A DNA stretch of 64,000 nucleotides from CAMDPA01 sp965223035 (GTDB taxonomy: Bacteria; Pseudomonadota; Alphaproteobacteria; Rhizobiales; Hyphomicrobiaceae). The translations under genes and the position numbers were made by a program. Location of the stretch: contig OZ244980.1 of NCBI GenBank assembly GCA_965223035.1, positions 1,240,001-1,304,000 on the forward strand. Direction: 5' to 3'. Below, piece after piece: positions 1 through 8,066 of the stretch. Within the stretch, counting starts at the first letter, position 1, and each line of letters opens with the position of its first letter. The notes below the pieces were generated by a model. The model was not told where the DNA came from, ran no database searches, and saw only the letters and a program-made list of their open reading frames with translations.

Positions 1-413
1 CCATCAGCGCTTTGCGAGCTTCGTTCAAGGTATCGACGTAAGCGGCCCTACCATGGCCATGCTGCGCCAACGCCCGCATCAAGGCGTCATTGTGATTGCC
101 GCGGCCAACGCCCAGAATCGACGGATGCAGCCCGGTTTTGCGCGTGCGTTCGATAAAGCCATTCAGGTCGTCGCGGTTGGTGATGCCGACGTTAAAGTCA
201 CCGCCGATGGCCGGATTGATGCGATTGACCGCCCGCTGATCGAAGTTGGCCTCGGCCGGGCGATAGGCATTGGCGATGCCGCCCGCGCCGGCCGTCGACC
301 CCCCCGCCGTCAAGCCGTCCTTGGCCGCAATGATCTGGCACTTTTCGGCCACGTTGGGCCGTCCCGCAACGCGAGTCTGTCCGCCGTTTCGGATATCCGT
401 GCGACCTGCTCAT
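1..413 (-). pseudogene. von Willebrand factor A (YfbK-like) protein, broken fragment
   Basis: An uninterrupted minus-strand frame opens at about 413 (TGA just upstream) and runs off the left window edge. It reads GGSTAGAGGIANAYRPAEAN, then GGDFNVGI, then GVGRGNHNDALMRALAQHG and AAYVDTLNEARKAL. These match the C-terminal half of the VWA domain of YfbK-type proteins (GGSTAG, DGDFNVG, GRGNYNDALMEALA, YIDSLKEARKVL). No start codon with a ribosome site is seen and the N-terminal two thirds of the domain are missing in all frames up to 600. The usual RVILATDGDFN is replaced by INPAIGGDFN. I infer a 5'-truncated, decaying gene; the remaining C-terminus lies outside the window. Confidence 0.6.
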
Positions 414-538
414 AGATTCAGGCGTCTGTGAGAGGTCAGGCGCGGGCGGTAACTCCGCGTCGTTGTCTGACGCGTCATTACGGCTCGCTGACGGTGCCTC
501 CAGCCAAGGCACCGGGGCCAAATGCTCGGTCCAGTGCG

Positions 539-602
539 CTAGATCATCGCTCCTTAAATTGGAACCGCAAAGCCGGTTCCGATTTAAGGCAGGTTGCTCT
601 AG
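539..602. repeat. Family A palindromic element, CTAG-bounded (copy 1)
   Basis: 64 bp from CTAG (539-542) to CTAG (599-602). The left arm begins AGATCATCGC, the right arm ends AGGTTGCTCTAG, and the middle is a hairpin around AACCG/CGGTT. The right CTAG holds the stop codon of the DUF2218 gene on the minus strand. The same element recurs through the window. Confidence 0.85.
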
Positions 603-883
603 CCCCAGGCGATGTCGCCCAAGTCTTCGCGAAACGCAAACCGCCGGAGATGTTTGACCACCACATCTTCGGTATGACGCAGTTGCGCCTCATCGCCGGC
701 TTGGACCGCTATGCGCAGGGTTTCGCCGTCGGCGGAAAACCGCACGCTCCGGCCGGGCTCAAACTCCACGTGGCCTTCGTCGGGCGTGAAGGTGACGGGC
801 AGCTTGTGGCCCCAATGCTTGCACAACTGCTGCAGATAGCGACTCGCCGAAGGCGTGCGCACATGGGTCTGACTTTGCGGCAT
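599..883 (-). CDS. DUF2218 domain-containing protein
   Basis: 94 residues, the usual size of this small family of unknown function. The sequence shows the family pattern: TPSASRYLQQLCKHWGHK at the N-terminus, then FTPDEGHVEF, a strand-rich stretch RFSADGETLRIAVQA and the C-terminal VVKHLRRFAFREDL. Some family members are encoded near siderophore or iron genes, but nothing here supports an iron link. The start is the ATG at 881-883, preceded on the minus strand by AAGGACG about 8 nt upstream. Longer frames upstream only translate the GC-rich minisatellite at 1010-1075. The stop TAG lies in the boundary CTAG of a family A element. Confidence 0.8.
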   Translation of the reverse strand: MPQSQTHVRTPSASRYLQQLCKHWGHKLPVTFTPDEGHVEFEPGRSVRFSADGETLRIAVQAGDEAQLRHTEDVVVKHLRRFAFREDLGDIAWG

Positions 884-1504
884 CAAACATCGTCCTTGGT
901 CTGGGTGTGGGCTCGCGCTGCGGCTGCTGGCGTGACACCCCACAAAGGGTCGAACGTTCGGTTTCGTCAAGCCGGCTGCGCCTGTGTTTGGTAAATCGGG
1001 TGCCATTATGGTGGGCGAGTACTGGTGGGCGAGTACTGGTGGGCGAGTACTGGTGGGCGAGTACTGGGGGGCGAGCCGCCGCCGATTTTTGGTGGCCCTG
1101 CGGCGACGGGGGTCGACGCGCGCGATGCCGGGGTGCAGGTGGATGGGGCGGGCATCTGCAACCATCGGGGGCGGGCGGCGGCCGCTGTGAAAGGGGTGTC
1201 AGTAAAGGTTCAGTCATCAACGAACCGCGGGAGGTTGAGCGGACCACATCACGATGCCTGAGGTGGGGAACGTTAGCTCAAAGGATTGACCGGAATGCCT
1301 GACATGGGTCTGCCCTTTGCAACGAACCGCGATCAGCTGAACCGAAGCCAAATCGAGGACGGAAGATTATATCCTGAGCCTTTTCGCATTAATTTTAATG
1401 TGCAACTTGAAGGCATTGATATCTGTTAAGCACAGAAATGTTAATCAACGCCCCAATTCAAGCCATATTTCCAAACGAGAACTGGCTATGATTGCACACG
1501 GATC
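884..1504. other. Intergenic region with minisatellite and AT-rich promoter-like stretch
   Basis: No convincing gene. Apart from the tandem repeat at 1010-1075, the stretch from about 1365 to 1500 is much more AT-rich than its surroundings and probably contains the promoter of the gene starting at 1505. I could not place -35/-10 boxes with confidence. Confidence 0.5.
1010..1075. repeat. Tandem repeat, 14-bp unit GGTGGGCGAGTACT, about 4.7 copies
   Basis: Four perfect copies of GGTGGGCGAGTACT (1010-1065) followed by a partial copy with one change. It lies about 127 bp upstream of the DUF2218 start. The unit contains the palindrome AGTACT. Open frames through it are artefacts of the period. Confidence 0.95.
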
Positions 1505-2920
1505 GTGACCGGCGATTGGTCACAGATCAAGCCGTCTAGCGCGGTCAGCCGCGTCCCAGCTGCATTGAACCCTTTGCTCAGATGGCGATCAGTCATCGGA
1601 CCGGGTGGATTATTGGCGTTCGCAGGAGTTGTGAGCATCTCAGTGCAACAGTATCTGGCGACGGGATTAATATCACACAGCGCTCCAACGGCGGCGGATC
1701 GACCGGCGCTTGCTTCTCTGCTGCCGACAGCGATTCAAGCCTATTGGGTTGGGCACGGCCAATTTGATGCACAGGCGCACAGCATTAGCGGCGAAATGTC
1801 GGTTGCGGAAATGGTCGGTTGGCTGGCGCGCAAGCAGGGCTTGAGCTACCGGATGGACGGCCAAGTGGCGCGCGATGCTGGATTGTCCTTGCAATGGCGC
1901 GGGCGGGCGCACGTCGGCGCTGGGGAAGCAGCTGAATTAGCGTTGAAGCGGCAGGTATTTCAGGCCCTAGCAGCCAACTACAACGCCCTGGTCACGACCG
2001 AGACCGCTCCCCTCGATTCAGCGCTTAACCATGAATTCAGCGCCTTTTACCTGCGCAAGTTCGCCGACGCGCTGGCCGTTGCCAATCCCGCGGGTCGGAT
2101 ATTTTTGTTCGAAGCCTGGCTGCGTCCAACAAGCGCGACCGCCAGCAACGTGGTCCATTGGTCATGTCGATCCGACTGGCGCGCCAGGATGATCGCGCAA
2201 CGCAAGCTTTGGGACCGGTTGGCAGATGAGGCAGCCGGCGGCCATCTGCAAAGCCCGGCGCGCCGCGGTTGGTTCTCGCGGGTGTTCAGTTTCAACAGCA
2301 AACCGATCAGCCTACCCGCCCGGCTGATTTACACGATCCCGGTTGGATCGGCGCTGGTTGCCGTCGCCGATCGTCTCAGACGTCCAGGCGCCGACGATGA
2401 CTTCGAAAAGCCCGACGGCGAACTGTTGACCTTTGAAGACCTGTTTGCGCAGGCCCGTGCGGACGCCGCGGCCCGACGGTTGAGCATCAATGGAGCTGCG
2501 GCGCGAACGGGTCACAGCCGCTCCATGGGCCGGCCTGTCCGTCTTTCGGCCGCGCCGCGAGACGGTGGTGCGTCATCGGTGTTCGGCGTCTATCTGGCCG
2601 CATTGACCAGCTATTCGGTCATTTATCGGCGCAGCCCGCTCGGCTTGGCCTCACCGCCTGAAGTCGGCGCCCGCCTAGGGCGAACATTGCAGCGGGTCGT
2701 TTGGGATGTGGTGTCGCGCGAGCCAAGGACTGGTTTGGGTGCCATCCCCACGCGCATCGCTCAACAAGGTTTGTCGGCTGATTGGCCGCGGACGGATCGA
2801 GCGCAAGCCCAGATGTTCGCGTCCAATTCGATTAACCTAGATCATCGCGCCTTAAATCGGAACCGCAACGCCGATTCCAATTGCGCCGGTTCCGATTTAA
2901 GGCACGATGATCGCTGTTAA
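1505..2920 (+). CDS. Membrane-anchored SGNH-hydrolase-like protein of unknown function
   Basis: 471 residues from a GTG. Residues 31-50 form one hydrophobic segment, so the rest is probably periplasmic. The core resembles an alphaproteobacterial SGNH-like family I know mainly from Rhodobacterales: an HS pair (residues 92-93) where GHS(L) is expected, ALVTTETAPL (about 161-170), RIFLFEAWLRP (198-208), YTIPVGSAL (276-284) and a C-terminal YLAALTSYSVIYRRSPLGL. In that family the last block follows IHLND; here it reads LSING and about 30 extra residues follow, so the catalytic His may be missing and activity is doubtful. The last 28 residues are encoded by a family A repeat, whose TAA ends the frame. 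No clear ribosome site; the start is uncertain. Confidence 0.5.
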   Translation: MTGDWSQIKPSSAVSRVPAALNPLLRWRSVIGPGGLLAFAGVVSISVQQYLATGLISHSAPTAADRPALASLLPTAIQAYWVGHGQFDAQAHSISGEMSVAEMVGWLARKQGLSYRMDGQVARDAGLSLQWRGRAHVGAGEAAELALKRQVFQALAANYNALVTTETAPLDSALNHEFSAFYLRKFADALAVANPAGRIFLFEAWLRPTSATASNVVHWSCRSDWRARMIAQRKLWDRLADEAAGGHLQSPARRGWFSRVFSFNSKPISLPARLIYTIPVGSALVAVADRLRRPGADDDFEKPDGELLTFEDLFAQARADAAARRLSINGAAARTGHSRSMGRPVRLSAAPRDGGASSVFGVYLAALTSYSVIYRRSPLGLASPPEVGARLGRTLQRVVWDVVSREPRTGLGAIPTRIAQQGLSADWPRTDRAQAQMFASNSINLDHRALNRNRNADSNCAGSDLRHDDRC

Positions 2921-2987
2921 AGTGGTGAGCAACTTTCTGCCTTTGATCGGGATCGTTTCGATTCTGATTAAAGGCAGGTTGCTCTAG
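2837..2987. repeat. Family A element, full two-hairpin form (copy 2)
   Basis: 151 bp between CTAG (2837-2840) and CTAG (2984-2987). The first hairpin has GATCATCGCGCC at its left and GGCACGATGATCG at its right. A linker CTGTTAAAGTGGT follows. The second hairpin runs from GAGCAACTTTCTGCC to GGCAGGTTGCTCTAG. The left end is read through by the upstream gene; the right CTAG contains the stop codon of the GYF_2 gene. Confidence 0.85.
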
Positions 2988-4597
2988 CCGAACACCAATG
3001 GTTTCAGCGATTCCGCCAGCAAGCGTGCCTGCAGTTGCGGATCCTTCAACGCGAGTTGCGCCGTGAACCATTCCTGCACCATGCGGCATACCTTTTCAGG
3101 CGGAGATGACGACAAGCGTTGCGGGTTGGAAAAAATCGCCAAATCGTCCTGGGTCCAACCGCGAGCCTTCAACTCAATCGTCAGCTTGTCATAATCGGCG
3201 CGGCTGGTTGCTGGGTGGATGTTTTGCTTTTTTCGGGCGTTCGCGATCGATTCGAAGATCGAGATAATCTGGCGCTGCAGTGGCTCTGCAAATGCGGATG
3301 TCTTGGTCAGCTCAAGCATGAACGCGTTCGCCAAACCGAACGACACAAATCCAAAACAAGTTTTGGCATCGCGCGTTGCCAGCTGCTTGAGGTTGGTAAC
3401 GAAAGAGCCGGCCATGCGTTTGAGGTGTTCTGGAGAGGCTTGCAGCGCCGTTTGTCCGTGCTTGCGCCTGAGCACAACGATCACGTCGGCGAGGAATTTG
3501 GAGATCGCCTTCTCGTCTTGTTGCTGACTGCGCATGCGCACGACGTCTTGAACGCGACCGGTGTACCAATTGGGAAATTCGCGCTTGAGCAGTTGCCAAA
3601 CGGCTGTTTGTTGCAGCGATGTGTCAACTTCCTCCTCGGTTTGGCCGGCGGCAACAAACGGTGAGGTATGGTAAAGGGTTGAAGACGACGTCGGTACGAA
3701 GCCTCGCACGATCTTCGTTTGGATCGAGGAAACGCCATTCATAACGGCGCTACTTTGCAGCCCGATCCACACCATCCCGCCGACAATCAGCAACGTCGCA
3801 ACAATTGCCGCCGTGCGACCCAGCCAAGGCCGACGCCCTTGCTCGTTGTCCTCCCACTCGTCATCGTCATCACGTCCCTGTGATGCGAGGGCGGTGCTTC
3901 GATCGTCTCGCGGAGCCGGACCTAAGGCCATGGTCCCGTCTGCGGGCGCCGCCTGCTGTGCGGCCGCATGCGAGCCATTGGGCCTAACGGCCGATGGCCC
4001 GAGACCGGAGGGATCCTGGTGGGCGTTGGGCGCCGCGCCGGAATGCGCAGTCGTGGCGTTGCGGAATTCCGGTTCCCGGCCGCGACCGTCAGGGCTCGCC
4101 ATCGGAGGCTGGCGCACTGCACCCGCTGCGACATCGACTCCTGGATCGAGATCGAATGTGCCACCAGGTTGGGCAGCGGTACCGATTTGAGCATCCAAGC
4201 TCGGATCGACCGAGAGACTGGTGGGGCTGATGATAGAGCCTGAGGGATGGCGGCTGCCGTTTTGCGCCGGACCCTCCAGCGTCATTTCGGCCGTCGATGC
4301 CTGGACCCGCTGTTGCTGCGGCGCGGTGTCGGTGGCCGCAGGCTGGACGCCATTGGGCGTGGCAGGCTCGTGAGACGGTTGGGCCGTTTGCTCGGCGGCC
4401 GCAACGCTTTGTCTTACAACTTGTGGGAAAACCTCCCCACCCGTCCGCCACTGCGGGAATTGCGGGCACCAGACAAGGTCAGCCGGACGCAAATGGCCGA
4501 GTTCGACAAACTTTTTCATTTCGGCATCCGAAATGGGCCCGTGTTGCGCGCCGTCCCGCGCAATATACCACTGGATGTCTTGTGGTAGTCCCGCCAT
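2984..4597 (-). CDS. GYF_2 domain membrane protein
   Basis: 537 residues from the ATG at 4597, which has GGAAG about 6 nt upstream; an in-frame ATG at 4645 is less favoured. Residues 8-58 form a GYF_2 domain (WYIARDGAQHGPISDAEM, then LVWCPQFPQWRTG), a fold used for protein-protein contacts. A long, low-complexity Pro/Ala/Gln segment follows, then one membrane helix at about 272-290 (AAIVATLLIVGGMVWIGLQ). The C-terminal part of about 240 residues is helical and, by the usual orientation rule, periplasmic. I recognise no enzyme motif in it. This layout (cytoplasmic GYF_2, linker, helix, extracytoplasmic domain) is common in alphaproteobacterial hypothetical proteins. The stop TAG is the edge of a family A element. 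Confidence 0.7.
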   Translation of the reverse strand: MAGLPQDIQWYIARDGAQHGPISDAEMKKFVELGHLRPADLVWCPQFPQWRTGGEVFPQVVRQSVAAAEQTAQPSHEPATPNGVQPAATDTAPQQQRVQASTAEMTLEGPAQNGSRHPSGSIISPTSLSVDPSLDAQIGTAAQPGGTFDLDPGVDVAAGAVRQPPMASPDGRGREPEFRNATTAHSGAAPNAHQDPSGLGPSAVRPNGSHAAAQQAAPADGTMALGPAPRDDRSTALASQGRDDDDEWEDNEQGRRPWLGRTAAIVATLLIVGGMVWIGLQSSAVMNGVSSIQTKIVRGFVPTSSSTLYHTSPFVAAGQTEEEVDTSLQQTAVWQLLKREFPNWYTGRVQDVVRMRSQQQDEKAISKFLADVIVVLRRKHGQTALQASPEHLKRMAGSFVTNLKQLATRDAKTCFGFVSFGLANAFMLELTKTSAFAEPLQRQIISIFESIANARKKQNIHPATSRADYDKLTIELKARGWTQDDLAIFSNPQRLSSSPPEKVCRMVQEWFTAQLALKDPQLQARLLAESLKPLVFG

Positions 4598-5275
4598 CAC
4601 GCTTCCAAAGCCCGATTTCCCGCGCCGATCCCTGGTGAGACTCACAGCCTTGCGAACTCACGCCATCCAGAGGCTGGCAACGTGCGCAATCCGTCCGCTG
4701 CGCTATCAGATCCCGGTGCCGCCCACGTCTCTCGTCAGCGCCGTCATCCCACGCGGAAACCGTATGAAAACGCGTTGCTCGGATTAACCCCAGCCGGGGT
4801 CAACCCATTGAACACGGCCGACCGGCCAGGGGGCAGACGCAACGACGCGGACCATGGCTCGAGTTTCACCCTACTTCAAGCCTTCCCAACGACATCTGGG
4901 GAAACAGATGTGTCAAACTTTGGGCAGACGACCTATCGGCTGCGGAGTAATCGTTCTTAAGTTGAGGTTAGCGCAAAATTAGACCGTAAGATTGTATTGC
5001 GGGACGATCAGCCACCGTTCCCGATCCATTTTTCAAAGACCGCGCCGCCGATCGACCGGCGGGCGGTGCGATCCAGGGGTTGGTGCCGATCCCGTCGCTG
5101 TCGATCCGACGATCACGATTGCGCGCGACCGTCACACCATCGGTCCGATGGGTGGTCCCGCTCCAGGTAAGCGGGTGGCACCCATGCGACACCGGCGCCC
5201 GGCCATCCGAACCACCGCCGCCCGACCGGGTCGGGTCATGGACCGCGTGCAGGTGCCAGGCGATGTGGACGCTGG
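4598..5275. other. Gap without a recognisable gene
   Basis: Frames here have no family resemblance or good ribosome sites. One plus-strand frame (4992-5279, 95 codons) ends with GGC TAG exactly at the CTAG edge of the next family A element, as real genes do elsewhere in the window. It could therefore be the tail of a decayed gene, but I cannot identify it. Confidence 0.35.
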
Positions 5276-5336
5276 CTAGAGCAACCTGCCTTTAATCGGA
5301 ATCGGAACGATCCCGATTTAAGGCGCGATGATCTAA
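5276..5336. repeat. Family A element (copy 3), inverted orientation
   Basis: 61 bp: CTAGAGCAACCTGCC at the left, GGCGCGATGATCTAA at the right (the expected CTAG has become CTAA). Read on the minus strand, its interior equals the 57482 copy. Confidence 0.85.
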
Positions 5337-5549
5337 AGCGTGTCAGAGCGAGCCGGACCCCTCCCGCGCCCCGCCCCGTCCTGCACTGGGCCATGCAAGG
5401 GCAAGCTTGTGTGGGTGGCCGGGTGGAGGAGCGGGCCGGACGGCAATCCGGCTGAGGCGGACCCGTTCTGGCAGGCCGGTGACGCCTTGCCCCGACCGCG
5501 CCCGGCGACTATGTTCGCCACACCAGTCAGGCGCTTGCCGGCCGCAGAT

Positions 5550-5624
5550 TGGGGCGTAGCCAAGTGGTAAGGCAGCGGTTTTTGGTACCGCCATTCCCAG
5601 GTTCGAATCCTGGCGCCCCAGCCA
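5550..5624 (+). tRNA. tRNA-Gln (anticodon TTG)
   Basis: A complete cloverleaf can be drawn. The acceptor stem TGGGGCG pairs with CGCCCCA, the D arm contains AGCCAAGTGGTAAGGC, and the anticodon stem GCGGT/ACCGC encloses the loop TTTTGGT (anticodon TTG). The T arm is CCAGGTTCGAATCCTGG. The discriminator base is G and CCA is encoded (5622-5624). Minus-strand frames over it are spurious. Confidence 0.97.
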
Positions 5625-5772
5625 CCCACCAGAGTTTCCCAGACAGATCAACGGCTTAATCAGAAACCTCTGATCGGACGGCGCAGGTGACCCACTGTGA
5701 TGGCTGATTTCGGGGTAAAACTGTGTTCACCCGTTGCAACGTCGGTCTGGCATCCGCTGCGTGCGCTTCGTC

Positions 5773-5913
5773 CCAGATCATCGCGCCTGAGATGGGAACC
5801 GCCAAGACGGTTCCCATCTAAGGCACGATGATGATCGCTGCTAAAGCGGTGAGCTACTTTTTTTGCGCTGAATCGGAAGCCTCCCGCTTCCGATTCAGCG
5901 CAGGTTGCTCCAG
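5773..5913. repeat. Family A element, two-hairpin form (copy 4)
   Basis: 141 bp bounded by CCAG at both ends instead of CTAG. First hairpin: AGATCATCGCGCC to GGCACGATGATG. Linker: ATCGCTGCTAAAGCGGTGAG. Second hairpin: CTGAATCGGAAG to CTTCCGATTCAG, ending CAGGTTGCTCCAG. It fills most of the gap between tRNA-Gln and the glutathione transferase. Confidence 0.8.
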
Positions 5914-5986
5914 TGCCGTCAGGCCCCATCTCGAAGCGACCGACACGATGGGGATGGCACGGATAAGAACTTTGTTGGGCGGAGGC

Positions 5987-6850
5987 TCACAGACCGGCCA
6001 CCGCTTCGAGGGACTTGCCCTTTGCGGCGTGCTGGTCACGGGTTGTCGCAAATGCCGCCTTGACCGGTGCCGGAAGCTCGATTTCCGTGGAGAACTCAGG
6101 CTTTTGCAGCAGCTTTTGGTACCACGCCCACAGGTTCGGGTGCAGCCTGGCAAACGGGTAGGCTGCATGTTCTAGCCGGTTGACGTAGATGAACCAGGCG
6201 ATATCGACGACGCTCAGCTCATTGCCGATCGCATAGGGTTGATTGGCCAAACGCTGATCGAGCTCGCCGAAGTGCTGCTTGAATTTGGCGGCCGCAGACT
6301 TCGCCATTGCGTCGGTAATGCCCTCAGAAGCATAGGTCTTCCAAAAATCGATCTCGACGCCGACCCTGCCGTCCGGCTGGCCGTTTACCGTGCCAGAGCC
6401 AGATTTTGCGTAGACCTCCAGATCATCTGATGACTTCGGCGGCTCTGGAGGATTGAAAACGAACCGGAAACTCAGGGCGCGCAGGTCCAGATGCAGATCA
6501 TCCTCAATCTTCAGCAAGCGGGCGACATCGCCCTGCTTGCCAGCAGGGAAGAGGCGAGGCTCGGGGAACTTCTCCTCAAGATAATCAAGAATATCATTGC
6601 TTTCGATATGCACGTCACCATCGTCGACCAGGACGGGCACCAATCCACGGGGATTGATGCCGAGATACCAAGGCGTGAGGTTTTCATTTTTCATCAGGTC
6701 GACGATATGCGATTCCCACTTCGCGCCCTTGATATTCAGAAAAATACGCAACTTTTGCGAGCACGAAGAGAAGGGAAAATGGAAAACGTGTAAGCCCTTC
6801 CACGCCAGGACCTCCTTCGTTTTGATATCGTCTTGCGCCAGCTTGACCAT
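5987..6850 (-). CDS. Glutathione S-transferase family protein
   Basis: 287 residues. The N-terminal thioredoxin-like domain carries FHFPFSSCSQKLRIFL (probable GSH-site Ser/Cys), then NPRGLVPVLVDDGDVHIESN with the cis-Pro region (VPVL) and the glutamate-serine pair (ES) that contacts glutathione. The C-terminal helical domain includes YAIGNELSVVDIAWFIY, the folding motif of the GST C-domain. The protein is about 60 residues longer than a standard GST because of an insertion between the two domains. The start has a strong ribosome site (GAGGAGGA about 6 nt upstream). Likely cytosolic, conjugation or thiol-transfer chemistry; the substrate cannot be predicted. Monocistronic. Confidence 0.85.
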   Translation of the reverse strand: MVKLAQDDIKTKEVLAWKGLHVFHFPFSSCSQKLRIFLNIKGAKWESHIVDLMKNENLTPWYLGINPRGLVPVLVDDGDVHIESNDILDYLEEKFPEPRLFPAGKQGDVARLLKIEDDLHLDLRALSFRFVFNPPEPPKSSDDLEVYAKSGSGTVNGQPDGRVGVEIDFWKTYASEGITDAMAKSAAAKFKQHFGELDQRLANQPYAIGNELSVVDIAWFIYVNRLEHAAYPFARLHPNLWAWYQKLLQKPEFSTEIELPAPVKAAFATTRDQHAAKGKSLEAVAGL

Positions 6851-7326
6851 GGAGTCCTCCTCGCCCGCAGTCGCGGATAGGATTTGGGTTCTTGTTTAAG
6901 ATCGGTCATTTCTTGATCCAACCGGATCACCATCTGGCAAAATGGTAGCGTGGGATCAGACAGGACAGATTCGCTATCCCGTGCGACACCTCGATCCAGA
7001 TGACTTAGCGGAGGTTCGACGACGATCTAAACACAACAATGAATCACGGCAAAGCAAAACGAGCGTTGCATGCGGCCAAGCCGCTCTGCTCATCCCCCAG
7101 CATCCAATCACCCGTATCGGTGATACCTCGTCGGGTGTGACACGGCCGAACTGCCACCAACGACCCTCGGTTTCCGGTAAGGCCCCGATGTTTAGGTCAT
7201 GGAAACTGCGCTGCACAACATTGCTTCAGGCACTGATAGGCGCATGCTGAGCGCTAAATGCGGACGGATGAGCGCGCGCCGATGTCAACCTGACGTGTTT
7301 CATCCAGGAGATCAGCCTGCGCGCGT
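6851..7326. other. Gap, probably decayed coding DNA
   Basis: No intact gene. The segment leads into the photolyase remnant and may hold its mutated upstream half, but I could not trace photolyase motifs left of about 7327. Confidence 0.4.
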
Positions 7327-7625
7327 CGGTTCACCGACTACGAGCCGGGGGTTCATTGGCCGCAAACGCACATGCAGTCCGCAACGACGGGGATCCATAC
7401 TGTCCGGTTTTCCAATCCGGTCATGCAAGGCTATGACCGAAGTCCCGAGGGGGACCTTGTAGGGCGCTGGGTGCCGGAATTGGCCGGCATGGAGGGCCGT
7501 TTGGTCCACGAGCCTTGGCAGGCCCCTCAAGCGCCTCAACTGCTGGACCAAGCCTACCCCTCGCGATTGTTGATCACATGCAGGCTGCCCGCGAAGCGCG
7601 TCAGAAGATTTATGGCGTCCGCTAG
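7327..7625 (+). pseudogene. Photolyase/cryptochrome family, C-terminal remnant with frameshift
   Basis: From about 7327 one frame reads RFTDYEPGVHWPQTHMQSAT, then IHTVRFSNPVMQGYDRSPEG and RWVPELAGMEGRLVHEPWQ. This is the FAD-domain C-terminus of photolyase/cryptochrome proteins (FTDYEPGIH, QMQSGTTGIN, NPVKQ, RRWVPEL, FVHEPW). After YP at 7559 the frame is lost by what looks like a one-base deletion in a C run. The next frame continues AIVDHMQAAREARQKIYGVR and stops at TAG (7623-7625), as intact homologues do. The first half of the protein (antenna-binding and most FAD contacts) is absent. The stop codon coincides with the CTAG edge of a family A element. Confidence 0.8.
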
Positions 7626-7685
7626 AGCAACCTGCCCTTAATCGGAATCGGAACGATCCCGATTAAAGGCAGAAAGTTGCTCTGG
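7622..7685. repeat. Family A element, second-hairpin-only form (copy 5)
   Basis: 64 bp, CTAGAGCAACCTGCC to GGCAGAAAGTTGCTCTGG. Both arms are of the GAGCAAC type, so this copy is the second hairpin alone. It starts at the stop codon of the photolyase remnant. Confidence 0.8.
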
Positions 7686-7999
7686 TGTGCATGATAATGC
7701 GGATCACGCGGTTTTGACAATGAATGACCGCCGGCGTTGCCGACAGCGCCTGATCCAATGACAGAACTCAATCCGGCGCCTAAGCCAAGCGCCTATCGAC
7801 GTGTGCTGAAAGTGCCGAACACCGCACCGCAGCGAACCCTGCGCCGGATAAGGAGTTGATCCGCGCCAAACGACCGTGGCGGAGATCCGAGAACGTCCAT
7901 CGATGCCGTCTTCAATACAAGCGCACAGTCGGGATCGCATTGCCACTGACCTGGGGCCGTCTGCAAGTCCCTCGGTAAGGCAAGCACCCAATTTCGTGT

Positions 8000-8066
8000 C
8001 CGCCTAAGGCGGATCAGCCTTGCCGGCCCGCTTTTCGCCCGGCCCCACCATGGCACGATGATCTAG
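8000..8066. repeat. Family B repeat fragment ending in a family A-type CTAG end
   Basis: GCCTAAGGCGGATCAGCC and GCCGGCCCGCTTTTCGCCC are the family B core. The right edge GGCACGATGATCTAG equals a family A end, and its CTAG (8063-8066) contains the stop codon of tctAB. The 7686-7999 segment to its left holds nothing I recognise. Confidence 0.65.

Noticed and set aside
539..602. Family A repeats as a CRISPR array
   Set aside because: Copies are dispersed singly, palindromic and CTAG-bounded, with no regular spacers and no cas genes.
1025..1261. Plus-strand frames through the 14-bp repeat (GEYWWASTGGRVL pattern)
   Set aside because: Periodic translation of a minisatellite; no start signal and no homology.
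5333..5651. Minus-strand frames reading through tRNA-Gln (MGGWGARIRTW... type)
   Set aside because: They are antisense to a tRNA and a known type of spurious prediction.
5660..5929. Frames with shared peptides such as SDHRALNRNR or FRFRLKAGCSS at several loci
   Set aside because: These are conceptual translations of family A repeats, not a protein family.
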